From Flagellimonas sp. HMM57 (GTDB lineage Bacteria > Bacteroidota > Bacteroidia > Flavobacteriales > Flavobacteriaceae), in contig NZ_CP090004.1 of NCBI RefSeq assembly GCF_021390175.1, positions 3,029,001-3,093,000 of the forward strand: a stretch of DNA of 64,000 nt. The letters are read 5' to 3'. Within the stretch, counting starts at the first letter, position 1; every line of letters begins with the position of its first letter. The notes below the pieces were generated by a model, which was given only the letters and a program-made list of their open reading frames with translations, ran no database searches and was not told the origin of the DNA. Shown piece by piece: positions 36,874 through 46,129 of this stretch. The translations under genes and the position numbers were made by a program.

Positions 36874-38088
36874 ATGCAAAAAGAAAATCAGAAGCCTAAC
36901 TTTGAATTTATCGCATTAATGGCTGCATTGATGTCGATCGTGGCACTTTCCATAGATGCTTTGTTACCGGCAATCCCAAATATTGGAGAGGCCATAAAAA
37001 GTACGGATGCTACGGATAACCAAATGCTCATCACCATGATTTTTCTTGGTTTGGGCGTAGGGCAGTTATTTTTTGGCCCACTTTCAGATTGTTATGGAAG
37101 AAAACCTGTAGTGTATTTGGGAATGCTGGTATTTGGTATTGCCAGCGTTATTTGTATCGTAGCTCCAAGTTTGGAATGGATGGTTTTTGGCAGAATACTT
37201 CAAGGAATAGGTTTGTCCACTGCAAGAACTATCGCAATTGCTATTATCCGTGATACGTACAAAGGTGATTATATGGCACGGGTCATGTCTTTTGTAACCG
37301 CGTTTTTTATTTTGGTTCCGATTGTTGCACCTGCCATTGGGAAAGTTATTCTGGATGCATTTAATTGGCAAGCTATTTTTTATATGCAATTGGGCTGCAC
37401 GTTCTTAGTTGGAGTATGGTTTTGGAAACGTCAACCAGAAACGTTACGTCCAGAATATAAGATTCCGATAACCACCCATATGTTCACCGATGGATTGAAG
37501 GAGTTTTTACGGTATCGTGAAACGGTTGCATTCACTTTTGTCTCGGGATTGGTAACAGGAGCTTTTTTGGTGTATTTAAGTGCATCGCAACATATTTTTG
37601 AAGACCTGTACAATTTGAAGGATACATTTCCGTACATTTTTGCCGGGTTGTCTGTTTCTATAGGACTTTCTACATTTTCCAACGGTAAGCTGGTACTTCG
37701 TTTCGGTATGCGCAAATTGTCGTTTATGGCACTTATCGCTTTTTGTGGTAACGCTACGTTGTTCGTGCTTTTATTCTGGGGTTCTCCAAATCCCAGTGTA
37801 TTCATTTTAGTTATATTTCTATTTTTACAATTCTTTTGCCTAGGCTTTATGTGGGGCAATTTTCGATCTATTGCAATGGAACCCATTGGTCATATTGCGG
37901 GAATAGGAGCGGCAATCAACGGTTTTGTGTCCACTGTTATTTCGGTGCCCATTGCGTCTTTTATCGGGAATTTTGTTGAAGATAGGGTTTTGCCCCTTTT
38001 TATAGGTTTGGCACTCTGTGGATTTGCTTCACTAGCGATATTTATGATGATAAAAAAGACCAAGAGATTGGTGACATCAAAATCATAA
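36874..38088 (+). CDS. Bcr/CflA-type multidrug efflux MFS transporter
   Basis: The protein has 404 residues and twelve predicted helices. The first loop reads SIDALLPAIPNIGEAI, typical of the Bcr/CflA drug:H+ antiporters, and the MFS loop 2-3 motif is GQLFFGPLSDCYGRKPVVYLG (about residues 62-82). FGRILQGIGLSTARTIAIAI follows in helix 4. It exports drugs such as bicyclomycin or chloramphenicol in known relatives. It stands alone, convergent with anmK (6 bp between stops). Confidence 0.92.
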   Translation: MQKENQKPNFEFIALMAALMSIVALSIDALLPAIPNIGEAIKSTDATDNQMLITMIFLGLGVGQLFFGPLSDCYGRKPVVYLGMLVFGIASVICIVAPSLEWMVFGRILQGIGLSTARTIAIAIIRDTYKGDYMARVMSFVTAFFILVPIVAPAIGKVILDAFNWQAIFYMQLGCTFLVGVWFWKRQPETLRPEYKIPITTHMFTDGLKEFLRYRETVAFTFVSGLVTGAFLVYLSASQHIFEDLYNLKDTFPYIFAGLSVSIGLSTFSNGKLVLRFGMRKLSFMALIAFCGNATLFVLLFWGSPNPSVFILVIFLFLQFFCLGFMWGNFRSIAMEPIGHIAGIGAAINGFVSTVISVPIASFIGNFVEDRVLPLFIGLALCGFASLAIFMMIKKTKRLVTSKS

Positions 38089-38094
38089 AAACAA

Positions 38095-39171
38095 TTATTC
38101 GGGATAAAAGATTGAGCCACTCGAAGAATCTTGACTTGCACCGGTTACAGAGCTGAGCACATTTGTTTTTTCTTCTAAACGTAAAACCCCCATTAATGCA
38201 AAGACCAATGCTTCTTTAAAAGCAATCAATTGTTTATTTGGAACAATCACTTCTACCGTTGTTCCAAGTTTTTCTCTCAACGTTTCCATAAAGAACAGGT
38301 TAAAGGCTCCACCACCTGCCACAAAAAGTTTATGATGCTCCTTTGTTGCATATTTGTGTACTTCATTGGCTATTTGCTCACAATTGTGGTGTATGAAAGT
38401 ATGGAGCAGATCAATATCGGAAGCCTTAGAAGCTGAAATTAAGGGAACCACCTGTTCGGTGAAAAACTCATACCCCGTAGATTTCGGGTAGGGTAGTTGG
38501 TAGTATTCCAATTGATCGAGTTTTTTCAAGAGCACTTTATCCAAAGCTCCGCTTTTTGCTAATTGCCCGCCTTCATCATAAGCAAACCCCATGTTTTCGG
38601 TAATATAATTTAGGGGCATATTGGCCAATCCAATATCATATGCAATTCGTTTTCCATCCTTTTCAAAAGATATATTGCTGATACCTCCCAGATTCAGGCA
38701 GAAATCATATTCATGAAACAAGAGTCGGTCGCCAATAGGAACCAAAGGGGCCCCTTGACCTTTTAAGGAAACGTCTTTTGTCCTAAAATCACAAACCACC
38801 TGTTTACCACATGCATTGGCCAAATATTGTCCGTCACCCAATTGAAAGGTGATACCATCTTCCGGTCTATGATGCGATGTATGTCCGTGGCTGGATATAA
38901 AGTCGACTTCTAACTGCTGTGCTTCAATAAAGCGGGAAGCTTGGTCGCCTAACCAAGTTCCATAATCTTTATGCAGCTGTGCATGCTCTTCTTCCGATAA
39001 GTAGATAGCGTTTTTAAGATAGTCGCGCATCTTTTCGGTATATCCGATTTCTGTTGTGTCTTTTATTGCAAAATTCCAATGCGAATCATCTTTCCAAAGA
39101 TGGCAATAGGCCAAATCCAACCCATCCAAAGAAGTTCCGGACATTAGTCCAAGTACTTTATATACTTTCAT
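38095..39171 (-). CDS. anmK: Anhydro-N-acetylmuramic acid kinase
   Basis: This 358-residue peptidoglycan-recycling kinase opens the 1,6-anhydro ring and phosphorylates the product to MurNAc-6-phosphate. The ATP/substrate motifs are GLMSGTSLDGLDLAYC at the N-terminus, FISSHGHTSHHRPE, FRTKDVSLKGQGAPLVPIGD (about residue 128), NLGGISNISF and VAGGGAFNLFFM. It is the last gene of the cluster operon (4-base overlap with the methyltransferase). Its product would feed MurQ, encoded 13 kb away at 52086. Confidence 0.96.
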   Translation of the reverse strand: MKVYKVLGLMSGTSLDGLDLAYCHLWKDDSHWNFAIKDTTEIGYTEKMRDYLKNAIYLSEEEHAQLHKDYGTWLGDQASRFIEAQQLEVDFISSHGHTSHHRPEDGITFQLGDGQYLANACGKQVVCDFRTKDVSLKGQGAPLVPIGDRLLFHEYDFCLNLGGISNISFEKDGKRIAYDIGLANMPLNYITENMGFAYDEGGQLAKSGALDKVLLKKLDQLEYYQLPYPKSTGYEFFTEQVVPLISASKASDIDLLHTFIHHNCEQIANEVHKYATKEHHKLFVAGGGAFNLFFMETLREKLGTTVEVIVPNKQLIAFKEALVFALMGVLRLEEKTNVLSSVTGASQDSSSGSIFYPE

Positions 39172-39836
39172 GCTACTTTTTTGATTTTTAAGATCAATGA
39201 AATAGGTTTTTGCTCCTCATCTAGGACTTCTTTTGAGGTGAAACGCACATTCTTAAGATTGGACATTAAAGCAGTCCAATCCTCAAAAGTCCTTGCGTAC
39301 CAAGCGTGTCCATCTTTAAAATGACCTGGAAGTCCTTTCCAAGAATCCGATAGCCATTGGCTTTTATAGGGTAGTCCATTTTGTACAAGAGAAAAAGGAT
39401 GTAGCGTTTGAATTAATAGGGTCCCGTTGTCAGAAATCCCATCCAGCGTTTTTTTCAAAAGCGTTTCAAGGTCTTCGCCCAAATACAGGCAGAAGTTAAA
39501 AACTGCAACATCAAATGGAGCATTAGGAATAGTTTTGCCTGCTATAATATCCTCAAAAGTGAATGTGTGGTAATCCTCACTGCCTTTTTTTCTAGCCTCC
39601 ACCAATAGTTGCTCAATGGCATCAAGACCTACTGCATCTAATCCTAATTTGCTAAGTTCTCTGGTAAGCCAACCTTCACCGCAGCCTACGTCTACAATTT
39701 TTTCACACGCTATTTTGGAAATTATATCAAGAATAGCGGCGTTGGTATATTTTCTAGATGGAATACTGTCACCTTGAATTACCTTAATCCATTCGGCAGC
39801 ATTCTTTTCCCAGGATGAGATAATATCTGTTTTCAT
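39168..39836 (-). CDS. Class I SAM-dependent methyltransferase
   Basis: The protein has 222 residues. The SAM-binding glycine motif is IVDVGCGEGWLTRELSKLG (about residues 43-61), followed by an acidic VGLDAIEQLLVEAR strand and FDVAVFNFCLYLGE. The C-terminal part (WYARTFEDWTALMSNL) resembles small-molecule methylases. Its place between the NagZ-like and anmK genes, overlapping each by 4 bases, ties it to amino-sugar recycling, but no step of that pathway is known to need methylation. The substrate is unknown. Confidence 0.85.
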   Translation of the reverse strand: MKTDIISSWEKNAAEWIKVIQGDSIPSRKYTNAAILDIISKIACEKIVDVGCGEGWLTRELSKLGLDAVGLDAIEQLLVEARKKGSEDYHTFTFEDIIAGKTIPNAPFDVAVFNFCLYLGEDLETLLKKTLDGISDNGTLLIQTLHPFSLVQNGLPYKSQWLSDSWKGLPGHFKDGHAWYARTFEDWTALMSNLKNVRFTSKEVLDEEQKPISLILKIKKVA

Positions 39837-41443
39837 ACATCGAATGTTTTCAGTGTTACAGGAAGCTTACCTACAGCATTAAGCTCACCTGAAAAATGAC
39901 GAAATGCTTCCTGTTGGAACTCTGGAAAATCTTGGTACACCACTACAGCATTTGAATTGGGTTTTAATTTGAGTATATCTAGTACGTATGGATTTCCAAA
40001 AAGATAGATCAAAACATTTTTTTCGGATATCATTTCGATTATAACGGTTAGGACCTCCTCTGTGATTCCGAATTTATTCTTGGGTTTGATGGATGGGGGA
40101 AAGAGTGCCAATACGATATGCTGATATCCGGATATCTTTTTCTTGATTTCAACAATTGTAGCCAGTTTTAAACAATGGTGCGTCTGCCCATATTCTTTTT
40201 GAATCTTTGATGAAAAATGATTTTCCGATAGATTATCCAACGATAGATTAAGGAAATTTTTCTGTTTGATACTTTCGATATCTCTTGGATTTCCATACAG
40301 TTCGGTTATACTCCTGCGTGCTATGTTTTCATTCAATTCTGACGCTGATTGTTCTAGAGTATGTTTTTCTTGATTTGATTTCAAGAAGATTTTTTCCTTC
40401 AATTTCCAGACGCGTTCAAAACTCTCCTCAATATTCTTCTCAGTGGCCGTAGCTGTTATTTTCGCGATGCCTTCTACTGAGTTTTCGGAGAAACACATCA
40501 TATCCATACCTGCTTCAAAAGCCTTGGCTTCAAGTTCCCCCTTTTGATTGTATTTTTTGGATACGGCATGCATGTTCAAAGCATCGGAAATGATAACCCC
40601 TTCAAAACCTAAAGCTGTTCGTAGTACATCCGTAATAATTTTTGATGAGGTGGTGGAAGGGTTTCCAGAATCATCTAATCCGGGAACCGATAGGTGCCCT
40701 ACCATAACGGCATCAACATTCTTATGTACAAGCTGTTTGTAAGGATAAAGTTCATTTTCAAAAAGATCTTCTTTTGTTTTGTTGATTATAGGTAATCCTA
40801 AATGGGAATCTGTATCGGTATCGCCATGCCCGGGAAAATGTTTGATGGCATTTAAAGTGCCAATACTGTTCATTCCGTTTATATAAACCTCAGCTTTTGC
40901 CAAAACTTCCTTTTTATCATCGCCAAAAGACCGATAGCCAATTACTGGATTCTTAGGATTGTTATTAATGTCAACTACGGGAGCTAGATTCCAATGGACG
41001 CCAGCTTCCATACAATCTAGCGCTATTTGCCGCCCAATTTCATAAATTAACTGGTTGTCTCCTTGAATCGCCCCTAAGGTAATCGCATAAGGGAATTGGT
41101 TTGTGTTTTCTATCCGCATAGCCAATCCCCATTCTGCGTCAATAGCTACAAGTAATGGAAATTTGGCAGCCTTTTGGTACCTGTCAATGAGTTGTTTTAA
41201 ACGGTCATAACTGTTCTCATTATAAACTACCTTCTTCTTGCCCTCAAAGTTAGTGGCCGCGCTAGCACGACTATGAAAAAAACAAATAGCGCCTATGTTG
41301 TCTGTCCGTATTAAATTTTCAATACTGTTGATTTCTTCTTCGCTATCGTTTATAAAAACGGCAGGCATAAACAATTGCCCCACTTTTTGTTTAGGCGTAA
41401 GCTTTTCTTTTGCTTCTTTGTAGCTTGGTAATCTGTTAAGCAT
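39833..41443 (-). CDS. Glycoside hydrolase family 3, NagZ-like beta-N-acetylglucosaminidase
   Basis: This 536-residue protein has no signal peptide, so it is cytoplasmic. The catalytic Asp/His loop KHFPGHGDTDTDSHLGLP (about residues 205-222) is characteristic of NagZ-type GH3 enzymes. The nucleophile sits in GVIISDALNMHAV near 283. A second C-terminal domain follows, as in the two-domain Bacillus enzyme. NagZ releases GlcNAc from GlcNAc-anhydroMurNAc. Neighbours AmpG-like permease upstream (8-base overlap) and AnmK downstream supply its substrate and use its product. Confidence 0.93.
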   Translation of the reverse strand: MLNRLPSYKEAKEKLTPKQKVGQLFMPAVFINDSEEEINSIENLIRTDNIGAICFFHSRASAATNFEGKKKVVYNENSYDRLKQLIDRYQKAAKFPLLVAIDAEWGLAMRIENTNQFPYAITLGAIQGDNQLIYEIGRQIALDCMEAGVHWNLAPVVDINNNPKNPVIGYRSFGDDKKEVLAKAEVYINGMNSIGTLNAIKHFPGHGDTDTDSHLGLPIINKTKEDLFENELYPYKQLVHKNVDAVMVGHLSVPGLDDSGNPSTTSSKIITDVLRTALGFEGVIISDALNMHAVSKKYNQKGELEAKAFEAGMDMMCFSENSVEGIAKITATATEKNIEESFERVWKLKEKIFLKSNQEKHTLEQSASELNENIARRSITELYGNPRDIESIKQKNFLNLSLDNLSENHFSSKIQKEYGQTHHCLKLATIVEIKKKISGYQHIVLALFPPSIKPKNKFGITEEVLTVIIEMISEKNVLIYLFGNPYVLDILKLKPNSNAVVVYQDFPEFQQEAFRHFSGELNAVGKLPVTLKTFDV

Positions 41444-42716
41444 CGCTCACATTTGATTTTTTACCATAATCTTCAGGATATTCTAAAAAGGTGAGTACTA
41501 AAAATGCAGGAATTGCTGCAATGACCACCCATAAAAAGAAGCCATCATAGCCTAGCCATTCTTGAATATACCCACTCAACATTCCGGGCAACATCATTCC
41601 CAAGGCCATAAAACCAGTTGCAATGGCATAGTGTGAGGTCTTTGAAACTCCTTCGGAAATGTAAATAAGATAGATGAGAAAGGCTGCAAACCCAAACCCA
41701 TAGCCAAATTGTTCCAATACTACTGTGCCAACAACTGCAAATAGACTTGTGGATTGGGTATAGGCCAATATGGCATAAAAAATATTCGGTAAGTTAAGTG
41801 CTAGCAACATGGGGAGCATCCATTTTTTTAATCCATCCCTAGAAATCAGAATTCCTCCAATGATTCCACCTAATGATAGCATAATGATACCAACGGTTCC
41901 GTAAATGGTTCCCACGGCTTCTGTTGAATAGCCCAGCCCACCAACTTCTATAGTATCCAACAAAAAAGGGGAGGCCATTTTTACCAATTGCGATTCGCCC
42001 AAGCGATAAGTTAGAATGAACAATAGCGCCATCCATATTTGTTTTTTTCTAAAGAACGAAGCAAAAACTTCCAAAAATCCAATACGGTCTTTTAACGCCA
42101 TATTTTGAGTGTCTTCAAACTTGGGAGTTGCAAAAAAGTTGGAAATTGTCAATACCATCATTAAAACAGCAGCACATATCATGGTCATGGACCATGCTTT
42201 GGTATTATCACCATATTTGTTTTCCAAGAATCCAGCAAATATGACCAAAAGTCCTTGCCCGGTGACCATAGCAAGCCTGTAGAACGTGCTGCGCAACCCT
42301 ATAAAAAATGACTGTTTTTTCTGGGTTAGACCGATCATATAGTAACCGTCGGAAGCGATATCGTTCGTAGCGGATGCAAAGGCTGCCATCCAGAAAAAGG
42401 CCAATGTTATTGTAAAGAATGCATTTGAGGGGAGAAACAGTCCAATGCCCAAAAAAGACAGTGCCACAACAAATTGCATTGCCAAAAACCATTTTCGCTT
42501 GGTCCCGTTCAAATCTACTATGGGGCTCCACAATGGTTTAATGACCCAAGGAAGGTAGAGCCAACTAGTATAAAGACCAATTTCTGCATTTCCTATCCCA
42601 AGGCGTTTGTACATGATAACGGAAACGGTCACTACTAAAATATAGGGAATCCCCTGTGTAAAATAGAGCAACGGTATCCATGTCCACGCACCTTTATCTT
42701 TTTTTTCAGCGCTCAT
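41436..42716 (-). CDS. AmpG-like muropeptide permease (MFS)
   Basis: The protein has 426 residues and about twelve helices. The N-terminus YFTQGIPYILVVTVSVIMYKR and YTSWLYLPWVIKPLWSPIVD match the AmpG/SLC33 branch, which brings GlcNAc-anhydroMurNAc and its peptides across the inner membrane. ATNDIASDGYYM in helix 4 also fits. The gene context (NagZ and AnmK after it, DigH-like hydrolase before it) makes the AmpG role much more likely than a general sugar carrier. It overlaps GNAT by 4 bases. Confidence 0.9.
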   Translation of the reverse strand: MSAEKKDKGAWTWIPLLYFTQGIPYILVVTVSVIMYKRLGIGNAEIGLYTSWLYLPWVIKPLWSPIVDLNGTKRKWFLAMQFVVALSFLGIGLFLPSNAFFTITLAFFWMAAFASATNDIASDGYYMIGLTQKKQSFFIGLRSTFYRLAMVTGQGLLVIFAGFLENKYGDNTKAWSMTMICAAVLMMVLTISNFFATPKFEDTQNMALKDRIGFLEVFASFFRKKQIWMALLFILTYRLGESQLVKMASPFLLDTIEVGGLGYSTEAVGTIYGTVGIIMLSLGGIIGGILISRDGLKKWMLPMLLALNLPNIFYAILAYTQSTSLFAVVGTVVLEQFGYGFGFAAFLIYLIYISEGVSKTSHYAIATGFMALGMMLPGMLSGYIQEWLGYDGFFLWVVIAAIPAFLVLTFLEYPEDYGKKSNVSDA

Positions 42717-43195
42717 TTAGGTTGTTTTAATAGATTCTCATAAATGCTCTTTTCCGATTTTTCTATGATTTTGGCACCTACGGTTTTTTCATAGTAGGAT
42801 GCAGGGCCGACTCCACCAATAATGGCATAGCCGTACCCCATCTGCCTAAGCGCTTCAAGTGCTTTTATTAATAATATTTTACCTATACTTTTTCCCCTTT
42901 CGGATGTAAGTACACCGGTAGGACCAAAAAAGTTTTTTGAGGTGCACTCAAAACAGGCAAAGCCTAAAATGGACTGTTCCCGCTGAGCGATAAAACAGTT
43001 TACGGGAAGGCTTGCAAAAGCTACATTTACTTCGTCACCCCAATTTTTACTGAAATTTGATGTTACCCAATCGGTTACTAAGCTTTTTTCTGGAGCTATG
43101 GGTTTTCTAAAAACAATACTTTCAGTTTCCAAAAGGTGTTTTTCTTCATTGGAGACATCCGGTAGATCTAAAAGTCTAACAAGCATATCCTGCAT
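42713..43195 (-). CDS. GNAT family N-acetyltransferase in the recycling operon
   Basis: The protein has 160 residues if started at ATG 43195, one base past the stop of the upstream hydrolase gene. A longer frame reaches back to 43249 inside that gene and looks unreal. The acetyl-CoA site is GVLTSERGKSIGKILLIKAL (about residues 96-115), then MGYGYAIIGGVGPASYYEK. Sugar-linked GNATs are plausible given the context, for instance one that re-acetylates glucosamine, but this is inference. Confidence 0.85.
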   Translation of the reverse strand: MQDMLVRLLDLPDVSNEEKHLLETESIVFRKPIAPEKSLVTDWVTSNFSKNWGDEVNVAFASLPVNCFIAQREQSILGFACFECTSKNFFGPTGVLTSERGKSIGKILLIKALEALRQMGYGYAIIGGVGPASYYEKTVGAKIIEKSEKSIYENLLKQPK

Positions 43196-43196
43196 A

Positions 43197-44714
43197 CTAA
43201 TCTGTCTTTGGATTAATGAATTGTAACTCACTTTCATTGCCCAGGGCATCAATAAGAGATACTCCTATAGGATTTTTTAATTGATATTTGGTTAATTGCA
43301 GTTGTGAGCAACTTTCCTTTTCACTTTCTGAAAGGTACCTTTTTTGGATAAGTAATTTTTCATTGATTGCAGCTTTGTTTTTGATAGTGTAAAAGTGTAT
43401 GAATCGGGGGATACTATCTTTATGTGAAATGCAAACTTCAAGTTTGTTTTCAACCAATGAAGACGTTTTGATTTTAATGGGAGCGACCGATCTATTTATT
43501 TTTCTTGGACTTGCTGGATTCTGAATAGGGAATTTGTAGAATTTTCGTTTTAGCAAATTGGTTACGTTTTCGTTTTGTCCTATAAGCGATTTAGCACTAA
43601 AAAAGACATTGCCCGTAATTTCGGTTTTTGCTCTAGCCAAGGAAAGTTGTTTTGGGATTTCATTTTTTCTGTTCCAAGCCTTGTCCGGGTTGTTCTTGAT
43701 TTTATAAGTACCGTTTCCAATATATAGGTTGGTATTCGTTGTTGTATTGGACCACCAATTTGCAATTGTACGATGGGAAGCTTTGGGATGTTCCAAGCTC
43801 CAATAGATTTGTGGCACCAAATAGTCCAACCACCCTTTTTCTGACCATAGGAGTGGATCTGCGTAAAGGTCTTCATAGGTGGTTTGCCCTGCCTGTGTAT
43901 CGGAACCTTTTGGGTCGGTATTCTTATTTTTCCAAACTCCAAAGGGGCTTATACCAAATTGTACCCAAGGTTTTGTGTTCTTTATGGTTTGGTGTGCTTT
44001 TTTGACCAAAGAATCCACATTGCTTCGCCGCCAATCTTCTAAACTCTGATCAGGTAATCTGTTTGTTTGAAATGCAATGCTATCATTGAATGTTTCCCCT
44101 TGTATTTTGTAGGGATAAAAGTAATCATCAAAATGAATGGCATCAATTTCATAATTTGCTGTAATTTCTTCAATCACAGCTGTTAGCTTTTGTTGGACTT
44201 CTGGCAAACCGGGATTGTAATAAAACTTTTTACCATATTTTACCATCCAGTCTGGGTGTTGATAATAATCATGTGTTTTTGAAAGCGCAAGTGTATCCAA
44301 ATCAAAAGTGGCCCTATACGGATTTAACCATGCATGAAATTCCATGCCCCGTTTATGGGTTTCAGCTATCATCCATTCCAAAGGTTTGTCAAAGTCTGTA
44401 GGTGCCTGGCCTTCTTTTCCCGTAAGATATTTGGACCATGGTGCCAGTTCCGTTTTATAAAATGCATCGCCTGCCGTTCGTATTTGTACTATGGCCGCAT
44501 TAAAGTTCAAATTTTGATAAAAGTCAAGAATTTCAATAAAATCCTTTTTCTGCTTGGCAACATTATCTTTTGAGTTTTTCGGCCAATCAATATTGACCAC
44601 TGTAGCAATCCATACGCCCCGAAACTCTGTTTTGGGCACATTAACTGTATACCTCTTGTTGGTGGCACACGAAAGACAAAAAAGTATAAGGATTACATAA
44701 GAAATACTTCGCAT
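43197..44714 (-). CDS. Family 10-like glycosyl hydrolase lipoprotein (GHL10/DUF187, DigH-like)
   Basis: The protein has 505 residues with a lipoprotein signal (VILILFCLSC). The barrel starts with TEFRGVWIATVVNIDWPKNS and contains AWLNPYRATFDL, ITANYEIDAIHFDDYFYPY and YADPLLWSEKGWLDYLVPQIYWS. These are the marks of the GHL10 family, whose E. coli member DigH (YddW) cuts denuded peptidoglycan glycan strands. A C-terminal domain of about 130 residues follows the barrel. It is the first gene after the hairpin that ends the susCD segment and the head of a tightly overlapped six-gene run. Confidence 0.92.
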   Translation of the reverse strand: MRSISYVILILFCLSCATNKRYTVNVPKTEFRGVWIATVVNIDWPKNSKDNVAKQKKDFIEILDFYQNLNFNAAIVQIRTAGDAFYKTELAPWSKYLTGKEGQAPTDFDKPLEWMIAETHKRGMEFHAWLNPYRATFDLDTLALSKTHDYYQHPDWMVKYGKKFYYNPGLPEVQQKLTAVIEEITANYEIDAIHFDDYFYPYKIQGETFNDSIAFQTNRLPDQSLEDWRRSNVDSLVKKAHQTIKNTKPWVQFGISPFGVWKNKNTDPKGSDTQAGQTTYEDLYADPLLWSEKGWLDYLVPQIYWSLEHPKASHRTIANWWSNTTTNTNLYIGNGTYKIKNNPDKAWNRKNEIPKQLSLARAKTEITGNVFFSAKSLIGQNENVTNLLKRKFYKFPIQNPASPRKINRSVAPIKIKTSSLVENKLEVCISHKDSIPRFIHFYTIKNKAAINEKLLIQKRYLSESEKESCSQLQLTKYQLKNPIGVSLIDALGNESELQFINPKTD

Positions 44715-44727
44715 AAAGAGTAACTAA

Positions 44728-44762
44728 AAAAGGCCTACTTGTGGACTAAATGTAGGCCTTTT
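44728..44762 (-). terminator. Hairpin terminator between susD and the GHL10 gene
   Basis: AAAAGGCCTAC (44728-44738) and GTAGGCCTTTT (44752-44762) pair perfectly around a 13-base loop. On the minus strand the stem is followed by TTTTTTAG. It lies 46 bp past the susD stop and only 13 bp before the next ATG. Confidence 0.8.
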
Positions 44763-44808
44763 CACTTGATTAAATTAAAACTAACAACTAATTCAAAACT
44801 GAAGCTGT

Positions 44809-46128
44809 TTAATTCGCTGGATCAGCAGGTGTATTTGTATTATTGTCTCTTTCCGTATCAGGGTAGGGGTAAAAATTCCTGTTACGTTCAGCGTCCGTTT
44901 CACCTGGACCAGGTCTGTTAAACCTTCTACTGTCCTCTAAGGACATTCCAGTCATAAAAAGTTCAATACGTCTGTTTCTATATATTTCCTCTAAAACAGC
45001 CTCTTCGGTTGCTGCTCCCGTGTAGGCGGGTAGGTTTGCCCCGATACCAAAGACGTCTTCCGCAGCAGTTTTGGTCAAGACTTCATCCAGTGCTGCAATA
45101 GCTTGAGGTATTTGACCTTGTCTCGCCTGTGCTTCGGCTTCAATTAATAGCATCTCGCCTGGAAGGTATACGGGTATTTCATCTAGGTTGTCATCAAAGA
45201 AACCAACTGCAAAAAAAGCATCTTCATTGGTTGAAGGATCATTCGCAATGGTGACGTAAAAGTCTATTCGTTCATCAGCTGGATTCGGCAATAGATCATC
45301 AGGTAGTCCAAATTGGTCGTCTTTTGCTTCTACAACGTTGTTCGTTCCATAGGTTTCAGCAATTGGATTTGGAACTGCGGCATCATAAGACCATGTTGAC
45401 TGCACAGATAAATCAACTGCATTTGCAGCCGTAACTGCTTCTGCGTAATTACCTGCCATTAAATGATATCTAGCCAATAGTGCCTGAATGGAATTCTCCA
45501 AATCCACAGATTGAAAAACACCCGAAGATACAGATGAGGAGATACCACTCTGAGCGTAACCAAGAGCTGTATTTAAATCACCTATGGCATCTGCCAAGAC
45601 TTCTGCTCTGGTATTGAACTGAGCATTTGCTTCGGTCAATAGTGGTACTTGCTCAAAAAACCGAATCAATGTACCGTTGGCCAATGCTTCATAAAATAGG
45701 GCATAGGCCTTTAAGCTATTTGCTTCGGCTTCATCTGTAGCAGCTACATCGGCACTTTCAAGTACAGTTAAGGATTCATTTCTAACCAACATGATCTCAC
45801 CCCACATACTTCTAATAACACCATTGTTGATAGAGATTTCGGTACCTCCATTGGTCAGCTCTGCCTCTCCCAAGTTACCTGGATTGATTAGTCTTAATTC
45901 GTCCGCGGTTAATCCAGATGCCGTAACGGTTGTATACTTGGCGCCCGCACGATCTGTGCTAAAACGTTGCTGAATTCCATTGATTAGCCTAATCAGGTTT
46001 TCAACACTACCTTCAACTTCTGGATCAGAGATATTAATTGGGTCGATAAACTCTTTGTCACAGGATACGACGACAAAAAGCAAGGTAATCGCTATAAAAA
46101 TTTTATTGATATTTTTCATTGTCTTCAT
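44809..46128 (-). CDS. SusD/RagB family outer-membrane lipoprotein
   Basis: This 439-residue surface lipoprotein (signal ...ITLLFVVVSC) has the SusD alpha-helical TPR-like fold. An N-terminal IRLINGIQQRFS helix, LKAYALFYEALANGTLIRFFE, MLLIEAEAQARQGQIPQAI and the C-terminal EEIYRNRRIELFMTG..LEDSRRF motif are visible. It works as a lid on the SusC pore. ATG at 46128 lies one base after the susC stop; a GTG at 46143 would overlap susC. The ligand is not evident from sequence; the operon suggests peptidoglycan sugars. Confidence 0.94.
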   Translation of the reverse strand: MKTMKNINKIFIAITLLFVVVSCDKEFIDPINISDPEVEGSVENLIRLINGIQQRFSTDRAGAKYTTVTASGLTADELRLINPGNLGEAELTNGGTEISINNGVIRSMWGEIMLVRNESLTVLESADVAATDEAEANSLKAYALFYEALANGTLIRFFEQVPLLTEANAQFNTRAEVLADAIGDLNTALGYAQSGISSSVSSGVFQSVDLENSIQALLARYHLMAGNYAEAVTAANAVDLSVQSTWSYDAAVPNPIAETYGTNNVVEAKDDQFGLPDDLLPNPADERIDFYVTIANDPSTNEDAFFAVGFFDDNLDEIPVYLPGEMLLIEAEAQARQGQIPQAIAALDEVLTKTAAEDVFGIGANLPAYTGAATEEAVLEEIYRNRRIELFMTGMSLEDSRRFNRPGPGETDAERNRNFYPYPDTERDNNTNTPADPAN

Positions 46129-46129
46129 A

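Noticed and set aside
43196..43249. Longer start for the GNAT gene inside the GHL10 gene
   Set aside because: ATG 43195, one base after the upstream stop, fits the operon spacing and the domain start.
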